Assembly: GCF_001189955.1 (NCBI RefSeq)
Contig: NZ_LFLT01000021.1
Location: forward strand, 23,907-87,906
Reading direction: 5' to 3'
Length of the DNA: 64,000 bases
Source: Herbaspirillum chlorophenolicum
Lineage (GTDB): Bacteria > Pseudomonadota > Gammaproteobacteria > Burkholderiales > Burkholderiaceae_D
Made by a program: the position numbers and the translations under genes. The notes under the pieces are model-generated. The model did not search any database. It saw only the letters and a program-made list of their open reading frames with translations, and was not told the origin of the DNA. Below are positions 53,193-62,104 of this stretch, one piece after another (position 1 is the first letter of the stretch; each line of letters starts with the position of its first letter).

Positions 53193-55643
53193 ATGGAGCA
53201 GGCGAGGGCGCGCTACGCACAAGCCATGCAGGCAATGCTGCGGCGTGCGGCATTCGCCTGCGGCACCCGGCGCCTGGCGCTGGGTGCGGTTACCGCCATC
53301 GCCGCCGTGTCCGCGCAACTGATCCCCGTTCCCGCCTTCGCGCAAGCCGCGATGCGCACCTATGACATTCCCGCCGGCCCGCTGGAAGACGTGCTGGGCC
53401 GTTTCGGCCACGATGCCGGCATCCTCTTGTCGTTCCGGCCGGAAATCACCGCCGGCCTCCATAGCGACGGGCTGCGGGGCAGCTATGGCATCGACGGCGG
53501 ACTGGCTGCGCTGCTGGCCCACACCGGCATCCAGGTGAGCCGCCAGGCCAACGGCGGCTACCTGCTGAGCAAGCCCGCCTTCGGCATGGCCAACCGGCCG
53601 CTGCCCACGGTCACCATCATGTCGACCGCCGACCAGGACGCTACCGCGCCCTATGCCGGCGGCCAGATCGCCAAAGGCGGCAGCCTTGGCATCCTCGGCA
53701 CGGGCAATGCCATGGATGTTCCGTTCAGCACCGTGAACTACACCGTCACCCTGCTGGAAAACCAGCAGGCGCGCACGCTGGCCGACGTGGTGGAAAACGA
53801 CGCCTCGGTGCGCATGCTCACCTCCACCGGCGGCTTCGGCGATACCTTCCAGATCCGCGGCTACAGCCTCTCCAGCGGCGATGTCGGTTTCAACGGCCTG
53901 TTCGGCCTGGCGTCGGCCAGCCACATGCCGGCCGCCATCATGGAAAGGGTGGAAGTGCTCAAGGGCCCCGGTACCCTGATGAACGGCATCAACCCCGATG
54001 GCAGCATCGGCGGCAGCATCAACATCGTCACCAAACGCGCCGGCGACGAACCGCTCGCGCGCCTGACCACGTCCTTCCAGGGCAAGGGACAAACCGGATT
54101 GCAAACCGATGCCAGCCGCCGTTTCGGCACCGGCAACGCGTGGGGTATCCGCGTCAACGGCGTCTACAAGGATGGGGAAGCCAGCATCAAGGACGGCAAC
54201 CAGCAACTGGCCGTCGGCGCGCTGGCGCTGGACTACCGCGGCAGCCAGTTGCGCTGGTCGCTGGATACTTATGCACAGCATGAGGACACCGACAATTTCC
54301 GCCCGCAGGTCGGCTTCCTGCCGGAGGTGACGACGATCCCCTCGCCGCCGCCGGCGGATGCGAACTTCTATCGCGGCAGCCAGTTGCGGCTGGAAGATGC
54401 CGCCACGGTGTCGCGCCTCGAATACGACATCGATGGCGGCATGACCGTCTACGGCGCCATCGGCTACCGCTACGGCGCGTCCCGACAAAACCTGACGACT
54501 GGCGCGGTCAACGCCGCCGGCATCGGCACGCTGCGCAACAGCTACTACGACACTTACAGCAAGACCACGACCGCCGACGCCGGCCTGCGCATGCGTTTCG
54601 ACACGGCCGGCATCGGCCATGCGCTGGCCATCGGCATGACGCGGCTGCAGCAGGAAGCCGGCAACGCCTACATCCCCTCAAGCGGCACGGCCACCTACAG
54701 CATCTACACCGCCACGCCGCTGCCCGCCATCACCGATGCGCGCACCGCGCCCAAAAAGTCCTACGACATGGTGCTCACCAGCGTGACGCTGGCCGATACC
54801 TTGTCCATGCTGGAAGGCCGGCTGAACATCTTCGCCGGGGCGCGCCAGCAGCAGGTGCGCTACGACAGCTTCGATACCGTCACCGGACTGGAGACCTCTT
54901 CCTACAGCGCCAGCGCCGTTTCTCCTTTGCTGGGGGTGGTGGTCAAGCCATCCGAACACCTCTCGCTGTATGCCAACTACACGGCCGGCCTGACCCGCGG
55001 CACGGTGGTGCCGACCGGTGTGCTCAATGCCGGCCAGATCCTGCCGCCCTACCGGTCCAGGCAATACGAGGCCGGCATCAAGGTCGACTGGGGCCGCATG
55101 ACCACCAGCGCCGCCGTCTTCCAGATCGCCAACCCGAGCCCGGTCATCACCATGCTGCAGAACCCGCCCGGCGCCAGCCTCTACAGCTACGACGGCGAGC
55201 AGCGCAACCGCGGCCTGGAGCTTTCCGCCTACGGCGAAGCGGCATCGGGCTTGCGCCTGATGGCCAGCGCGGCTTTCTTCGACGCCAAACTGACGCACAC
55301 GGCCAACGGTATCAATGACGGCAAGAACGCCACCGGCGTACCGGCCTACACGTTCAGCCTGGCCGCCGACTGGGATACCCCGTGGCTGGCCGGACTCGCC
55401 CTGAATGCGCGCGTCGTCCATACCTCATCGGTCTACTTCAACGCCGAAAACACCCTGAGCCTGCCGGGCTGGACTCGCACCGACATCGGCGCGCGCTATC
55501 AAACCCGCCTGGCCGGCAAGCCGGTGGTGCTGCGCGCCAATGTGGAAAACCTGTTCAACCGCAACTATTGGCTGCTTGCCAGTCCCTACGCCACAGTGGC
55601 GGCGCCGCGCACATTGCTGTTGTCGGCGCAGGCCGATTTCTGA
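53193..55643 (+). CDS. TonB-dependent siderophore receptor with STN signalling domain
   Basis: An 816-residue outer-membrane receptor. It has a long N-terminal leader (cleavage near VPAFAQA, about residue 52) and an STN/secretin-like signalling domain (about 55-110, FNIPAGPLEDVLGRFGHDAGI-like). A probable TonB box lies at PTVTIM, then a plug with QIRGYSLSSGDVGFNGLFG and GPGTLMNGINPDGSIGG. The 22-strand-type barrel ends in Phe. The STN domain lets it signal to FecR/FecI. ATG 53193 is preferred over TTG 53148. The ligand is likely a ferric siderophore not made locally. Confidence 0.93.
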   Translation: MEQARARYAQAMQAMLRRAAFACGTRRLALGAVTAIAAVSAQLIPVPAFAQAAMRTYDIPAGPLEDVLGRFGHDAGILLSFRPEITAGLHSDGLRGSYGIDGGLAALLAHTGIQVSRQANGGYLLSKPAFGMANRPLPTVTIMSTADQDATAPYAGGQIAKGGSLGILGTGNAMDVPFSTVNYTVTLLENQQARTLADVVENDASVRMLTSTGGFGDTFQIRGYSLSSGDVGFNGLFGLASASHMPAAIMERVEVLKGPGTLMNGINPDGSIGGSINIVTKRAGDEPLARLTTSFQGKGQTGLQTDASRRFGTGNAWGIRVNGVYKDGEASIKDGNQQLAVGALALDYRGSQLRWSLDTYAQHEDTDNFRPQVGFLPEVTTIPSPPPADANFYRGSQLRLEDAATVSRLEYDIDGGMTVYGAIGYRYGASRQNLTTGAVNAAGIGTLRNSYYDTYSKTTTADAGLRMRFDTAGIGHALAIGMTRLQQEAGNAYIPSSGTATYSIYTATPLPAITDARTAPKKSYDMVLTSVTLADTLSMLEGRLNIFAGARQQQVRYDSFDTVTGLETSSYSASAVSPLLGVVVKPSEHLSLYANYTAGLTRGTVVPTGVLNAGQILPPYRSRQYEAGIKVDWGRMTTSAAVFQIANPSPVITMLQNPPGASLYSYDGEQRNRGLELSAYGEAASGLRLMASAAFFDAKLTHTANGINDGKNATGVPAYTFSLAADWDTPWLAGLALNARVVHTSSVYFNAENTLSLPGWTRTDIGARYQTRLAGKPVVLRANVENLFNRNYWLLASPYATVAAPRTLLLSAQADF

Positions 55644-55834
55644 TCGCCATCGCGGCCGTTCGATGCCTGTCGGCCGGCAGTGGGTTTTACCTTCATCTTG
55701 CCGCCAGGGAACGCGGTGCACGAATATCTCCCGCCATCGTCGCCCGGGCCTCCAACATCTTTTATAATCGCCCACAGGAGACAACCCTCGCGGCATGCCC
55801 GCCGGTCCATTATTCAGCCCACCAGGCGGAATTG

Positions 55835-56110
55835 ATGGCAAGCAGTCAAGACGGCATGGCGCGAACAACGACGGTGAATGGCATGGCACTGTATTTCAAG
55901 AACAAGAGACCGAAGACTTTCCTTGGCGCGCCCGTGGGCTGGCCATTGATGTTCCTGATGGCGCTCGACCTGTGCATCGCCGGCCTGATGTTTCTCTCCG
56001 AGCATGACTGGAGCGGCCTGATCCTGCTGTATCCGCCGGTCGCACTGGCGATCGCCATGATGACCGACGCCCGCAAAGAAAAGCTGGCCGCGCAGCAGCG
56101 CCGGCGCTAA
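55835..56110 (+). CDS. Small two-helix membrane protein in the iron locus
   Basis: A 91-residue protein of unrecognised family. After a polar N-terminus come two membrane helices (about residues 33-57 and 62-78) and a basic C-terminus KEKLAAQQRRR. The start ATG 55835 has a GGCGGA site. It lies between the TonB receptor and an ABC ATPase gene on the same strand and may belong to the same transcript. It is too small to be a full ABC permease; it could be an accessory subunit. Confidence 0.6.
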   Translation: MASSQDGMARTTTVNGMALYFKNKRPKTFLGAPVGWPLMFLMALDLCIAGLMFLSEHDWSGLILLYPPVALAIAMMTDARKEKLAAQQRRR

Positions 56111-56172
56111 CCGGCTCCTGAACCGCATTGCCGGACGGATCCGCCGCCCCGGTGCTTCCACGCAAGACTTCC

Positions 56173-56811
56173 ATGACGACATTACAAGACCGCCCCGCGC
56201 TGTTGCAGGTCCGCAAGCTCAATTTTGCCTATCCCGGGCATGAACTTTTCAAGGACCTGTCCGCCGCGATCCCGGCCGGAGTCACGCTGGTGCGCGGCGG
56301 CGACGGCCGCGGCAAGACCACCCTGCTGCAATTGCTGGGCGGGCTGATGCCGGTGAAGGATGGCGTACTGCAACTGGACGGCATCCGCCTGGATGAAGAC
56401 AGCGAAGCCTATCGCCGCAAGGTGTTCCACGTCGACCCGCGCACCGAGGCGTACGACCAGGCGACGCCGCCGGAATTCTTTCATGCCATGGCGGAACGCT
56501 TTCCCGGCTTCGACCGTGCGCGCCTGCCGGCGCTGATCGAAGGCCTGTCGCTTGCGCCGCACCTGGAAAAGAAACTGTTCATGCTCTCCACCGGCAGCAA
56601 GCGCAAGGTCTACCTGGCCGCCGCCTTTGCCGCCGGCGCCACGCTGAACCTGCTGGACGATCCCTTCGCCGGACTGGACCGCGCCTCGATCAACTTCGTC
56701 ACGCACACCCTCAACGCGCAATCGGGCAACCAGCAGCAAGCCTGGGTGGTCGCCCTGTACGAAGCGCCGGAAGGCGTGGCGCTGGCCGCCGCCATCGACC
56801 TGGGCGATTAA
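56173..56811 (+). CDS. ABC-type ATPase with altered catalytic motifs
   Basis: A 212-residue stand-alone nucleotide-binding domain. Walker A is GGDGRGKTT (about residues 43-51). The signature is LSTGSKRKV instead of LSGGQ. Walker B reads LNLLDDPFAGLD, so the catalytic Glu that normally follows the Walker B Asp is an Asp. No switch His is obvious near VVALYEAPEG. Slow hydrolysis or a regulatory role is possible. No permease of normal size is adjacent. It lies 62 bases after the two-helix membrane protein gene, which could encode its partner. Confidence 0.8.
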   Translation: MTTLQDRPALLQVRKLNFAYPGHELFKDLSAAIPAGVTLVRGGDGRGKTTLLQLLGGLMPVKDGVLQLDGIRLDEDSEAYRRKVFHVDPRTEAYDQATPPEFFHAMAERFPGFDRARLPALIEGLSLAPHLEKKLFMLSTGSKRKVYLAAAFAAGATLNLLDDPFAGLDRASINFVTHTLNAQSGNQQQAWVVALYEAPEGVALAAAIDLGD

Positions 56812-56912
56812 GCCTCAATCCTCCCCACCGCGATCTCCATACCGGACGCCGCCGTGCGTGCGGCCGCAGTGGATGGCATGATGTGCCTGTTGCCATCCTC
56901 CGCCACCACCGC

Positions 56913-57839
56913 ATGGACACCGCCACCCATTTCACGCCCATCCTGGAACAGGTCCTCGAAGAAGTCCGCCCCCTCACGCTGCACGGCAAGGTGGCGAGCT
57001 ACATTCCCGAACTGAGCCACATCGACCGCAGCAAGCTGGGCATCGCGCTCTACCTGCCCGACGGCGGCATCTACACGGCCGGCGACGCGCATGAGCGGTT
57101 TTCGATCCAGAGCATCTCCAAGGTCTTCACGCTGGTGATGGCTTACCGCACGCTGGGCAATGCGCTATGGGAGCGCGTCGGGCGCGAGCCCTCCGGCAAC
57201 CCGTTCAACTCGCTGGTGCAGCTGGAGACCGACAAGGGCGTCCCGCGCAATCCCTTCATCAATGCCGGCGCGCTGGTGGTGACCGACATCCTGTGCAGCC
57301 AATACGTCAACCCGCACCTGGCCATCCTGGAATTCATCCGCCAGGTCAGCGGCGTGCCAGACATCAACTTCAACACCCGCGTGGCGCGCTCGGAAGCGCA
57401 GCATGGCTTTCGCAACGCAGCCATGGCCAATTTCATCAAGAGCTTCGGCAACCTCAAGGCGCCGGTGGACAACGTGCTGCAAGCCTACTTCCACCAATGC
57501 TCCATCGAAATGAGTTGCGCGGAGCTGGTAAGGGCCGCGCAGCTGCTGGTGCATTACGGCACCGCGCCGGGCGTCTCCGAGGCGCTGCTCACGCCCAGCG
57601 AAGTGCGGCGCGTGGCTTCCATCATGCTGACCTGCGGCACCTACGACGCCGCCGGCGACTTCGCCTTCCGCATCGGCCTGCCGGCCAAGAGCGGGGTCGG
57701 TGGCGGCATCCTGGCCGTGGTGCCGGGGCGCATGGCGTTGTGCGTGTGGTCGCCAGCGCTGGATGTGCATGGCAATTCGCTGGCGGGGGCGAAAGCGCTG
57801 GAGTTGTTTGCGGGGCGTACGGGGTTTTCGATTTTCTAA
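56913..57839 (+). CDS. glsA: Glutaminase A
   Basis: A 308-residue serine-dependent glutaminase that converts L-glutamine to glutamate and ammonia. The beta-lactamase-like S-x-x-K motif is in FSIQSISKVFTL. Other family blocks are EPSGNPFNSL, NPFINAGA, and KSGVGGGILAVVPG near the C-terminus. ATG 56913 gives the usual length; an upstream ATG ten codons earlier is less likely. It is upstream of the GntR gene on the same strand, 133 bases away. Confidence 0.95.
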   Translation: MDTATHFTPILEQVLEEVRPLTLHGKVASYIPELSHIDRSKLGIALYLPDGGIYTAGDAHERFSIQSISKVFTLVMAYRTLGNALWERVGREPSGNPFNSLVQLETDKGVPRNPFINAGALVVTDILCSQYVNPHLAILEFIRQVSGVPDINFNTRVARSEAQHGFRNAAMANFIKSFGNLKAPVDNVLQAYFHQCSIEMSCAELVRAAQLLVHYGTAPGVSEALLTPSEVRRVASIMLTCGTYDAAGDFAFRIGLPAKSGVGGGILAVVPGRMALCVWSPALDVHGNSLAGAKALELFAGRTGFSIF

Positions 57840-57972
57840 TGTCCCGCATCCATGCCAGATCCCGCCGTCGCATTGAGTCCATATTGCATCCACCAACCAT
57901 CTGCAGCGAATGCCGACACGTTATGATATCGCCCGTCCTCAACGCATTCTCCCAGCCCGTCGTCCACCGACC

Positions 57973-58659
57973 ATGAAACCGCAACGCGACTCCGCCGACA
58001 GCCCGGAAACCCTCGACCAGAATGTGTACGAGGCGATTTTCAACGCCGTCATGCACGGACGGCTGAAGCCCGGCACGCGGCTGCAGGAAGCCAGCCTGTG
58101 CGAACAGTTCGGCGTCAGCCGCACGGTGGTGCGGCAAGCGCTGCGGCGGCTGGCGGAATTGCGCATCGTCGACATCGTGACCAACAAGGGCGCCGCAGTC
58201 GCCACACCGGGCCCGAAAGAAACGCGCGACGTATTCGCCGCGCGCCGCGCCATCGAAGGCGCCATCGTGCGCGAAGTGGCGCGCAGCATCGACCACGGCG
58301 AAGTCGCCAAACTCAAGCAGCGCCTGCAAGCCGAACATGCTGCCCTGCACGAGGGCGACCACCCGCGCTGGGTGGCGCTGGCCGGAGGCTTCCACCTGGC
58401 GCTGGCCGAACTCTCCGGCAACCATGTCTTGCAGCGCATGCTGACCGAGCTGATGACGCGCTGCTCGTTGATCGTGGCGCTCTATGAAGTGCCGGGCGAA
58501 GCCAGTTGCGAACACGACGAACACACGCGCCTGGTCGACCTCCTGGCCCTGCGCGACGGCAACGGCGCCGCCGCCGAAATGGAAAAACACCTGCTGGCAC
58601 TGGAAGCCCGGCTGCGCCTGCCGCAAGACAAAAACGAAGCGCTACGCCGCGCATTCTGA
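57973..58659 (+). CDS. GntR-family (FadR/FCD) transcriptional regulator
   Basis: A 228-residue regulator with an N-terminal winged helix (NAVMHGRLKPGTRLQEASLCEQFGVSRTVVRQALRRL) and a helical FCD ligand domain (about residues 90-215). Its metal-binding-type His residues are in GGFHLALAEL, SGNHVLQRM and DEHTRLV. Two TGTATAC operators lie downstream, before the BMP-protein gene, so it most likely represses the following transport/enzyme genes. ATG 57973 fits the family start. Confidence 0.92.
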   Translation: MKPQRDSADSPETLDQNVYEAIFNAVMHGRLKPGTRLQEASLCEQFGVSRTVVRQALRRLAELRIVDIVTNKGAAVATPGPKETRDVFAARRAIEGAIVREVARSIDHGEVAKLKQRLQAEHAALHEGDHPRWVALAGGFHLALAELSGNHVLQRMLTELMTRCSLIVALYEVPGEASCEHDEHTRLVDLLALRDGNGAAAEMEKHLLALEARLRLPQDKNEALRRAF

Positions 58660-58761
58660 TTTCCCCTCCGTCATCCCCGACCGACCCGGCGCCTGCCCGC
58701 CAGCAGTGCGCTCGCGCGCCGGCTGAGTGATTTTTGCCCATTTTGCGTGCAAACGATAAAA

Positions 58762-58855
58762 TGTATACAATCAACAAATAAACATTAAATCCTTTTGAAT
58801 CAATTGCTTGATTAGTATTTATGGCTGGCATCCAAATTGCATGTATACGATCAAC
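58762..58855. promoter_or_regulatory. Pair of GntR operators (TGTATAC repeats)
   Basis: TGTATACAATCAAC (58762-58775) and TGTATACGATCAAC (58842-58855) are 14-base direct copies with one mismatch, exactly 80 bp apart. Both contain the GTATAC core bound by FCD-type GntR proteins. The 80-bp spacing is about 7.6 helical turns and could allow looping. The second is 50 bases before the BMP-protein start. Confidence 0.7.
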
Positions 58856-58905
58856 GGCGATCTTTCGCCACCGATCGATCCATCCAACCAAGGAGTCTTG
58901 CCGCC

Positions 58906-59985
58906 ATGAACCGCCGTCAATTCTTGCTCACCTCGGCCGCCGCCCTGGCCGCCTCGTCGCAACCTTTCGCTGCCCTGGCTGCCGCACCGAAACTCAAAAT
59001 CGGCTTCATCTATCCCGGCCCGGTAGCCGACATCGGCTGGTCGTTCCAGCACGAACTGGGACGCCGCATGCTGGAGAAGGAATTCGGCACGCGCATCGAA
59101 ACCGTGTTCGTCGAACGCGTGCCGGAGACGCCGGAAGCCGAACGCGTCATGCGCCAGCTGATCGACGACGGCTGCAAGATGATCTTCGCCACCTCGTTCG
59201 GCTTCATGAACCCGGTGCTGCGCGTGGCCAAGGAGAACCCGGACGTGATCTTCGAACACTGTTCGGGCTACACCATGGCGCGCAACGTCGGCCTGTACCA
59301 GACGCGCTTCTACGAAGGCGCCTACGTACTCGGTGCCATCGCCGGCCGCATGACAAAGACCAACACGCTGGGCTACATCGCACCCATTCCCATCCCCGAA
59401 GTCATCCGCAACCTGGATGCCTTCGTGCTGGGCGCGCGCAGCGTCAACCCCAAGGTCAACGCCAAGGTGGTGTGGATCAATGCCTGGTACGACCCCAGCC
59501 TGGAACGCGACGCCGCGCAGACGCTGGCCGGGCAGGGCGCCGACGTGTTCTACCAGAACACCGACTCGCCGGCCCCGGTGCAAGTGGCGGAAAGCAAAGG
59601 CCTCTACGCCTTTGGCCAGGACTCCGACATGAGCCGCTTCGGCCCCAAGGCGCACCTGACCGGCAACACGCTCAACTGGGGCGTGTACTACGTGCACAAG
59701 GTGCGCCAAGTGCTGGAAGGCAAGTGGAAGGCCGAAGACACCAAGTGGGGCATGAAGGAAGGCATCATCCAGCTCGCCCCCTACAACGCCGCGCTGCCCA
59801 AGGACGTAGTGGCGCAAGCGGAACAACACCGCAAGGCCATCGTCGCCGGCACGCTGCAACCATTTGCCGGCCCCATCAACAACCAGGCCGGCCAACTGCA
59901 GATCGCCACCGGCAAAGCCGTCCCCGAATCCGAACTGTGGACCATGAAGTGGTACGTGGAAGGCATCCAGGGCAAGCAACCGTAA
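58906..59985 (+). CDS. BMP-family ABC substrate-binding protein
   Basis: A 359-residue exported protein of the basic membrane protein (PnrA/Med-like) family. These bind nucleosides or other small metabolites in the periplasm. The signal peptide RRQFLLTSAAALAASS is followed by LKIGFIYPGPVADIGWSFQHELGR. DVFYQNTDSPAPVQVAE and GQDSDMSRFGPKAHL are family blocks. AAGGAG precedes ATG 58906. No matching ABC permease or ATPase lies in the window, so it must work with distant partners. Confidence 0.92.
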   Translation: MNRRQFLLTSAAALAASSQPFAALAAAPKLKIGFIYPGPVADIGWSFQHELGRRMLEKEFGTRIETVFVERVPETPEAERVMRQLIDDGCKMIFATSFGFMNPVLRVAKENPDVIFEHCSGYTMARNVGLYQTRFYEGAYVLGAIAGRMTKTNTLGYIAPIPIPEVIRNLDAFVLGARSVNPKVNAKVVWINAWYDPSLERDAAQTLAGQGADVFYQNTDSPAPVQVAESKGLYAFGQDSDMSRFGPKAHLTGNTLNWGVYYVHKVRQVLEGKWKAEDTKWGMKEGIIQLAPYNAALPKDVVAQAEQHRKAIVAGTLQPFAGPINNQAGQLQIATGKAVPESELWTMKWYVEGIQGKQP

Positions 59986-60029
59986 CCGCCCGCCACGCCT
60001 CGCAACAGGCCGCATCAATATGAATCGCC

Positions 60030-60662
60030 ATGACTGAAATCGACTTCTCCGAGATCGGCGTCTACCAGCGCTACAAGCTGATGGCCAGCCTGATCGTGCC
60101 GCGCCCGATCGCACTCATCACCACGCTGGGCGAAGACGGCACCGTCAACGCCGCACCGTTCTCCATGTTCAACATGCTGGGCGAAGACCCGCCCATCGTG
60201 ATGGTGAGCATCAACCGCCTGCAGGACGGCGCGCTGAAAGATACTGCCGCCAACATCCTGCGCACCGGTGAGTTCGTCGTCCACCTCACCGACGAAGCCA
60301 TGTGCGCACAGATGGACGCTTGCGGCGCGGCATTGCCGCCGCACCATAGCGAACTGGAACACGCTGGCCTGCACGCCGTGCCATCCCGCACCATCGCCCC
60401 ACCACGCATCGCCGAAGCGCCGGTCGCCTTCGAATGCGTGCTGCACGAAAAATTGGAAACGCCCAGCCGCTACATCTTCATCGGCCGCGTGCAATGGCTG
60501 GCCGCGCGCGACGGCCTGGTCGACACCGAGCAATGGCGCGTGCGGCTGCAGGACTACCACCCGGTCGGACGCTTCGGGGCCAGCTTCTATCTCAACTCCA
60601 GCGGGCGATTTACGCTGGATAAAGCACCGGCCGCATCAACCACCCCCATCGACGAAATGTGA
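60030..60662 (+). CDS. Flavin reductase family protein (FMN-binding split barrel)
   Basis: A 210-residue flavoprotein. It opens IVPRPIALITTLGEDGTVNAAPFSMFNML, the FMN phosphate-binding and isoalloxazine region of the family, then FVVHLTDEAM and PVAFECVLHEKLE. It lies 44 bases after the BMP-protein gene and seven before the deaminase gene, in one probable operon. It may supply reduced flavin or act on a ring compound together with the deaminase. Confidence 0.9.
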   Translation: MTEIDFSEIGVYQRYKLMASLIVPRPIALITTLGEDGTVNAAPFSMFNMLGEDPPIVMVSINRLQDGALKDTAANILRTGEFVVHLTDEAMCAQMDACGAALPPHHSELEHAGLHAVPSRTIAPPRIAEAPVAFECVLHEKLETPSRYIFIGRVQWLAARDGLVDTEQWRVRLQDYHPVGRFGASFYLNSSGRFTLDKAPAASTTPIDEM

Positions 60663-60669
60663 GGACGAC

Positions 60670-61155
60670 ATGAGCAACAAACCCGCTACCGAATTCACCG
60701 ATCAAGACGTTGCCGCCATGCGGTTGGCGATCGAAGCCTCCAAACAGGCACTGAAGCGCGGCGACATGCCGTTCGGCGCAACGCTGGTTTCGCCGGCGGG
60801 AGAGGTGCTGATGGTGGAGATGAACAACCAGAACACCGCGGCCGATTGCACCGGGCATGCGGAGATCGTGCTGGTGCGGCGGGCGCAGAAAGAGTTGGGA
60901 TTGGAAGCGATGCGCGGCACGACGGTTTATGCCAGCGGGGAGCCCTGTGCGATGTGTGCGGGGGCGATGTTTTGGGGTGGGGTGAAGAGGGTGGTGTTTG
61001 GGGCGCCTACGCCGTTGATGGGGGAGATATTGGGGGGAGCGACGTTGCCGTTGCGGGTGGCTGGTGTTGTTGTGGGGGCGGTGCCCGCTGTTAGCGTTGA
61101 GGGGCCTCTATTGGAAGAGGAGGCGGTGGCTGTGTTGCGCAAGTTAGAAGGTTAG
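60670..61155 (+). CDS. Nucleoside/nucleobase deaminase (CDA family)
   Basis: A 161-residue zinc deaminase of the guanine/cytosine-deaminase-like branch. The zinc ligands are in GHAEIVLVRR (His and catalytic Glu) and PCAMCAGAMFWGG (two Cys). GAGGACGAC precedes ATG 60670. With the BMP binding protein it suggests salvage or breakdown of a purine or pyrimidine compound. From about 60840 onward the coding strand becomes strikingly G-rich (runs of GGGG, GTG/GGG codons), unlike its own first third and its neighbours. The stop overlaps that of the opposite-strand Sir2 gene. Confidence 0.92.
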   Translation: MSNKPATEFTDQDVAAMRLAIEASKQALKRGDMPFGATLVSPAGEVLMVEMNNQNTAADCTGHAEIVLVRRAQKELGLEAMRGTTVYASGEPCAMCAGAMFWGGVKRVVFGAPTPLMGEILGGATLPLRVAGVVVGAVPAVSVEGPLLEEEAVAVLRKLEG

Positions 61156-61808
61156 GAGAGCAACAACTTCAAACCCTCCAGCGCGCCACAAGGCAAACCA
61201 GCCTTGTCCGCGTCCTTCACCAACCATTCACGCGGATTGATGCGTACCAGCGGCGCCCCCAAACATTCGCCTATGCGCCGCACGGACGGCACCGCCGTGC
61301 CGGCGCCAAGCTCGAGCACCACCGGACGCCTGACGATATCCACCCAGGCGCGCATGCGGCTGTACTGCGTATCGGTGCGCCGCGCATTCCAGCGGTAATC
61401 GCTGAACCTCAGGATATTCGGCGGCGCCACTGCATCGACGGGCCAGATCGCACCGGTGCAATCGTCGCTGCATTGCAGATGATGGATGCTGCCGTGGCAT
61501 TCGACGATGCGCCCCTCCGATACACCGGCTTTCTGGAACTGGCCATCGACGTTGCTGGTGAAAACGAACATGCCTTGAGGTTTCGTCTTTGCCAGTTTGT
61601 TCAGCAGCGCAAACCCGGCATGCGGCACGGTCTCGCTATACAACGCCAGCCGATGGCCATAAAAGCCCCAGGATCGCACCGGATCTTCAACGAACGCTTC
61701 ACCATTGGCGATTTCGCTGAAGGTGATACCGGTTTTGGCCAGTGGGGGGTAGGCTTTCCAGAAACCTTCGTTGCCGCGAAAGTCGGGAAAGCCGGAGTCG
61801 ACACCCAT
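61152..61808 (-). CDS. Sir2-family NAD-dependent deacylase-like protein, start unresolved
   Basis: At least 218 residues. Sir2 motifs: MGVDSGFPDFRG, FTSNVDGQFQKAG, the catalytic His in ECHGSIHHLQC and a C-terminal GAGTAVPSVR NAD-loop. Only one zinc-type Cys pair (C-SDD-C) is visible. ATG 61808 lies inside the GAGMGVDSG NAD motif, and coding similarity continues upstream in frame (RARQWLQEADSLIITAGAG, to about 61866), but no ATG, GTG or TTG is found before the stop at 61980-61982. An ATG in another frame at 61926 leads toward it, so a one-base shift may have broken the gene. Confidence 0.75.
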   Translation of the reverse strand: MGVDSGFPDFRGNEGFWKAYPPLAKTGITFSEIANGEAFVEDPVRSWGFYGHRLALYSETVPHAGFALLNKLAKTKPQGMFVFTSNVDGQFQKAGVSEGRIVECHGSIHHLQCSDDCTGAIWPVDAVAPPNILRFSDYRWNARRTDTQYSRMRAWVDIVRRPVVLELGAGTAVPSVRRIGECLGAPLVRINPREWLVKDADKAGLPCGALEGLKLLLS

Positions 61809-62104
61809 GCCTGCGCCAGCAGTGATGATGAGGCTGTCGGCTTCTTGTAGCCATTGGCGGGCACGAGTGAGGGTGGTTGGGGTCGATTGGAGGTGAGAAT
61901 GGTGTGGCTGGCATCTGAGGCGCCAAGGGTGAGCGCCGTAGTACCGCTGCAGGGATGGCGAAGTTATAGCTGGGGAAACCTATTTAGATAACATGCGAGG
62001 CTAGAAAACCGAATCGCCATATTTTGATAAATATAACTTATAGTTAATATTGATTTAATTTTAGAATATAGACGACCGCCTTTAGGAGGCCGATTCTTTC
62101 GGCA

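Noticed and set aside
61980..62104. Left attachment site of an integrative element
   Set aside because: No tRNA end, integrase or direct repeat could be identified in the visible part; only the composition change is supported.
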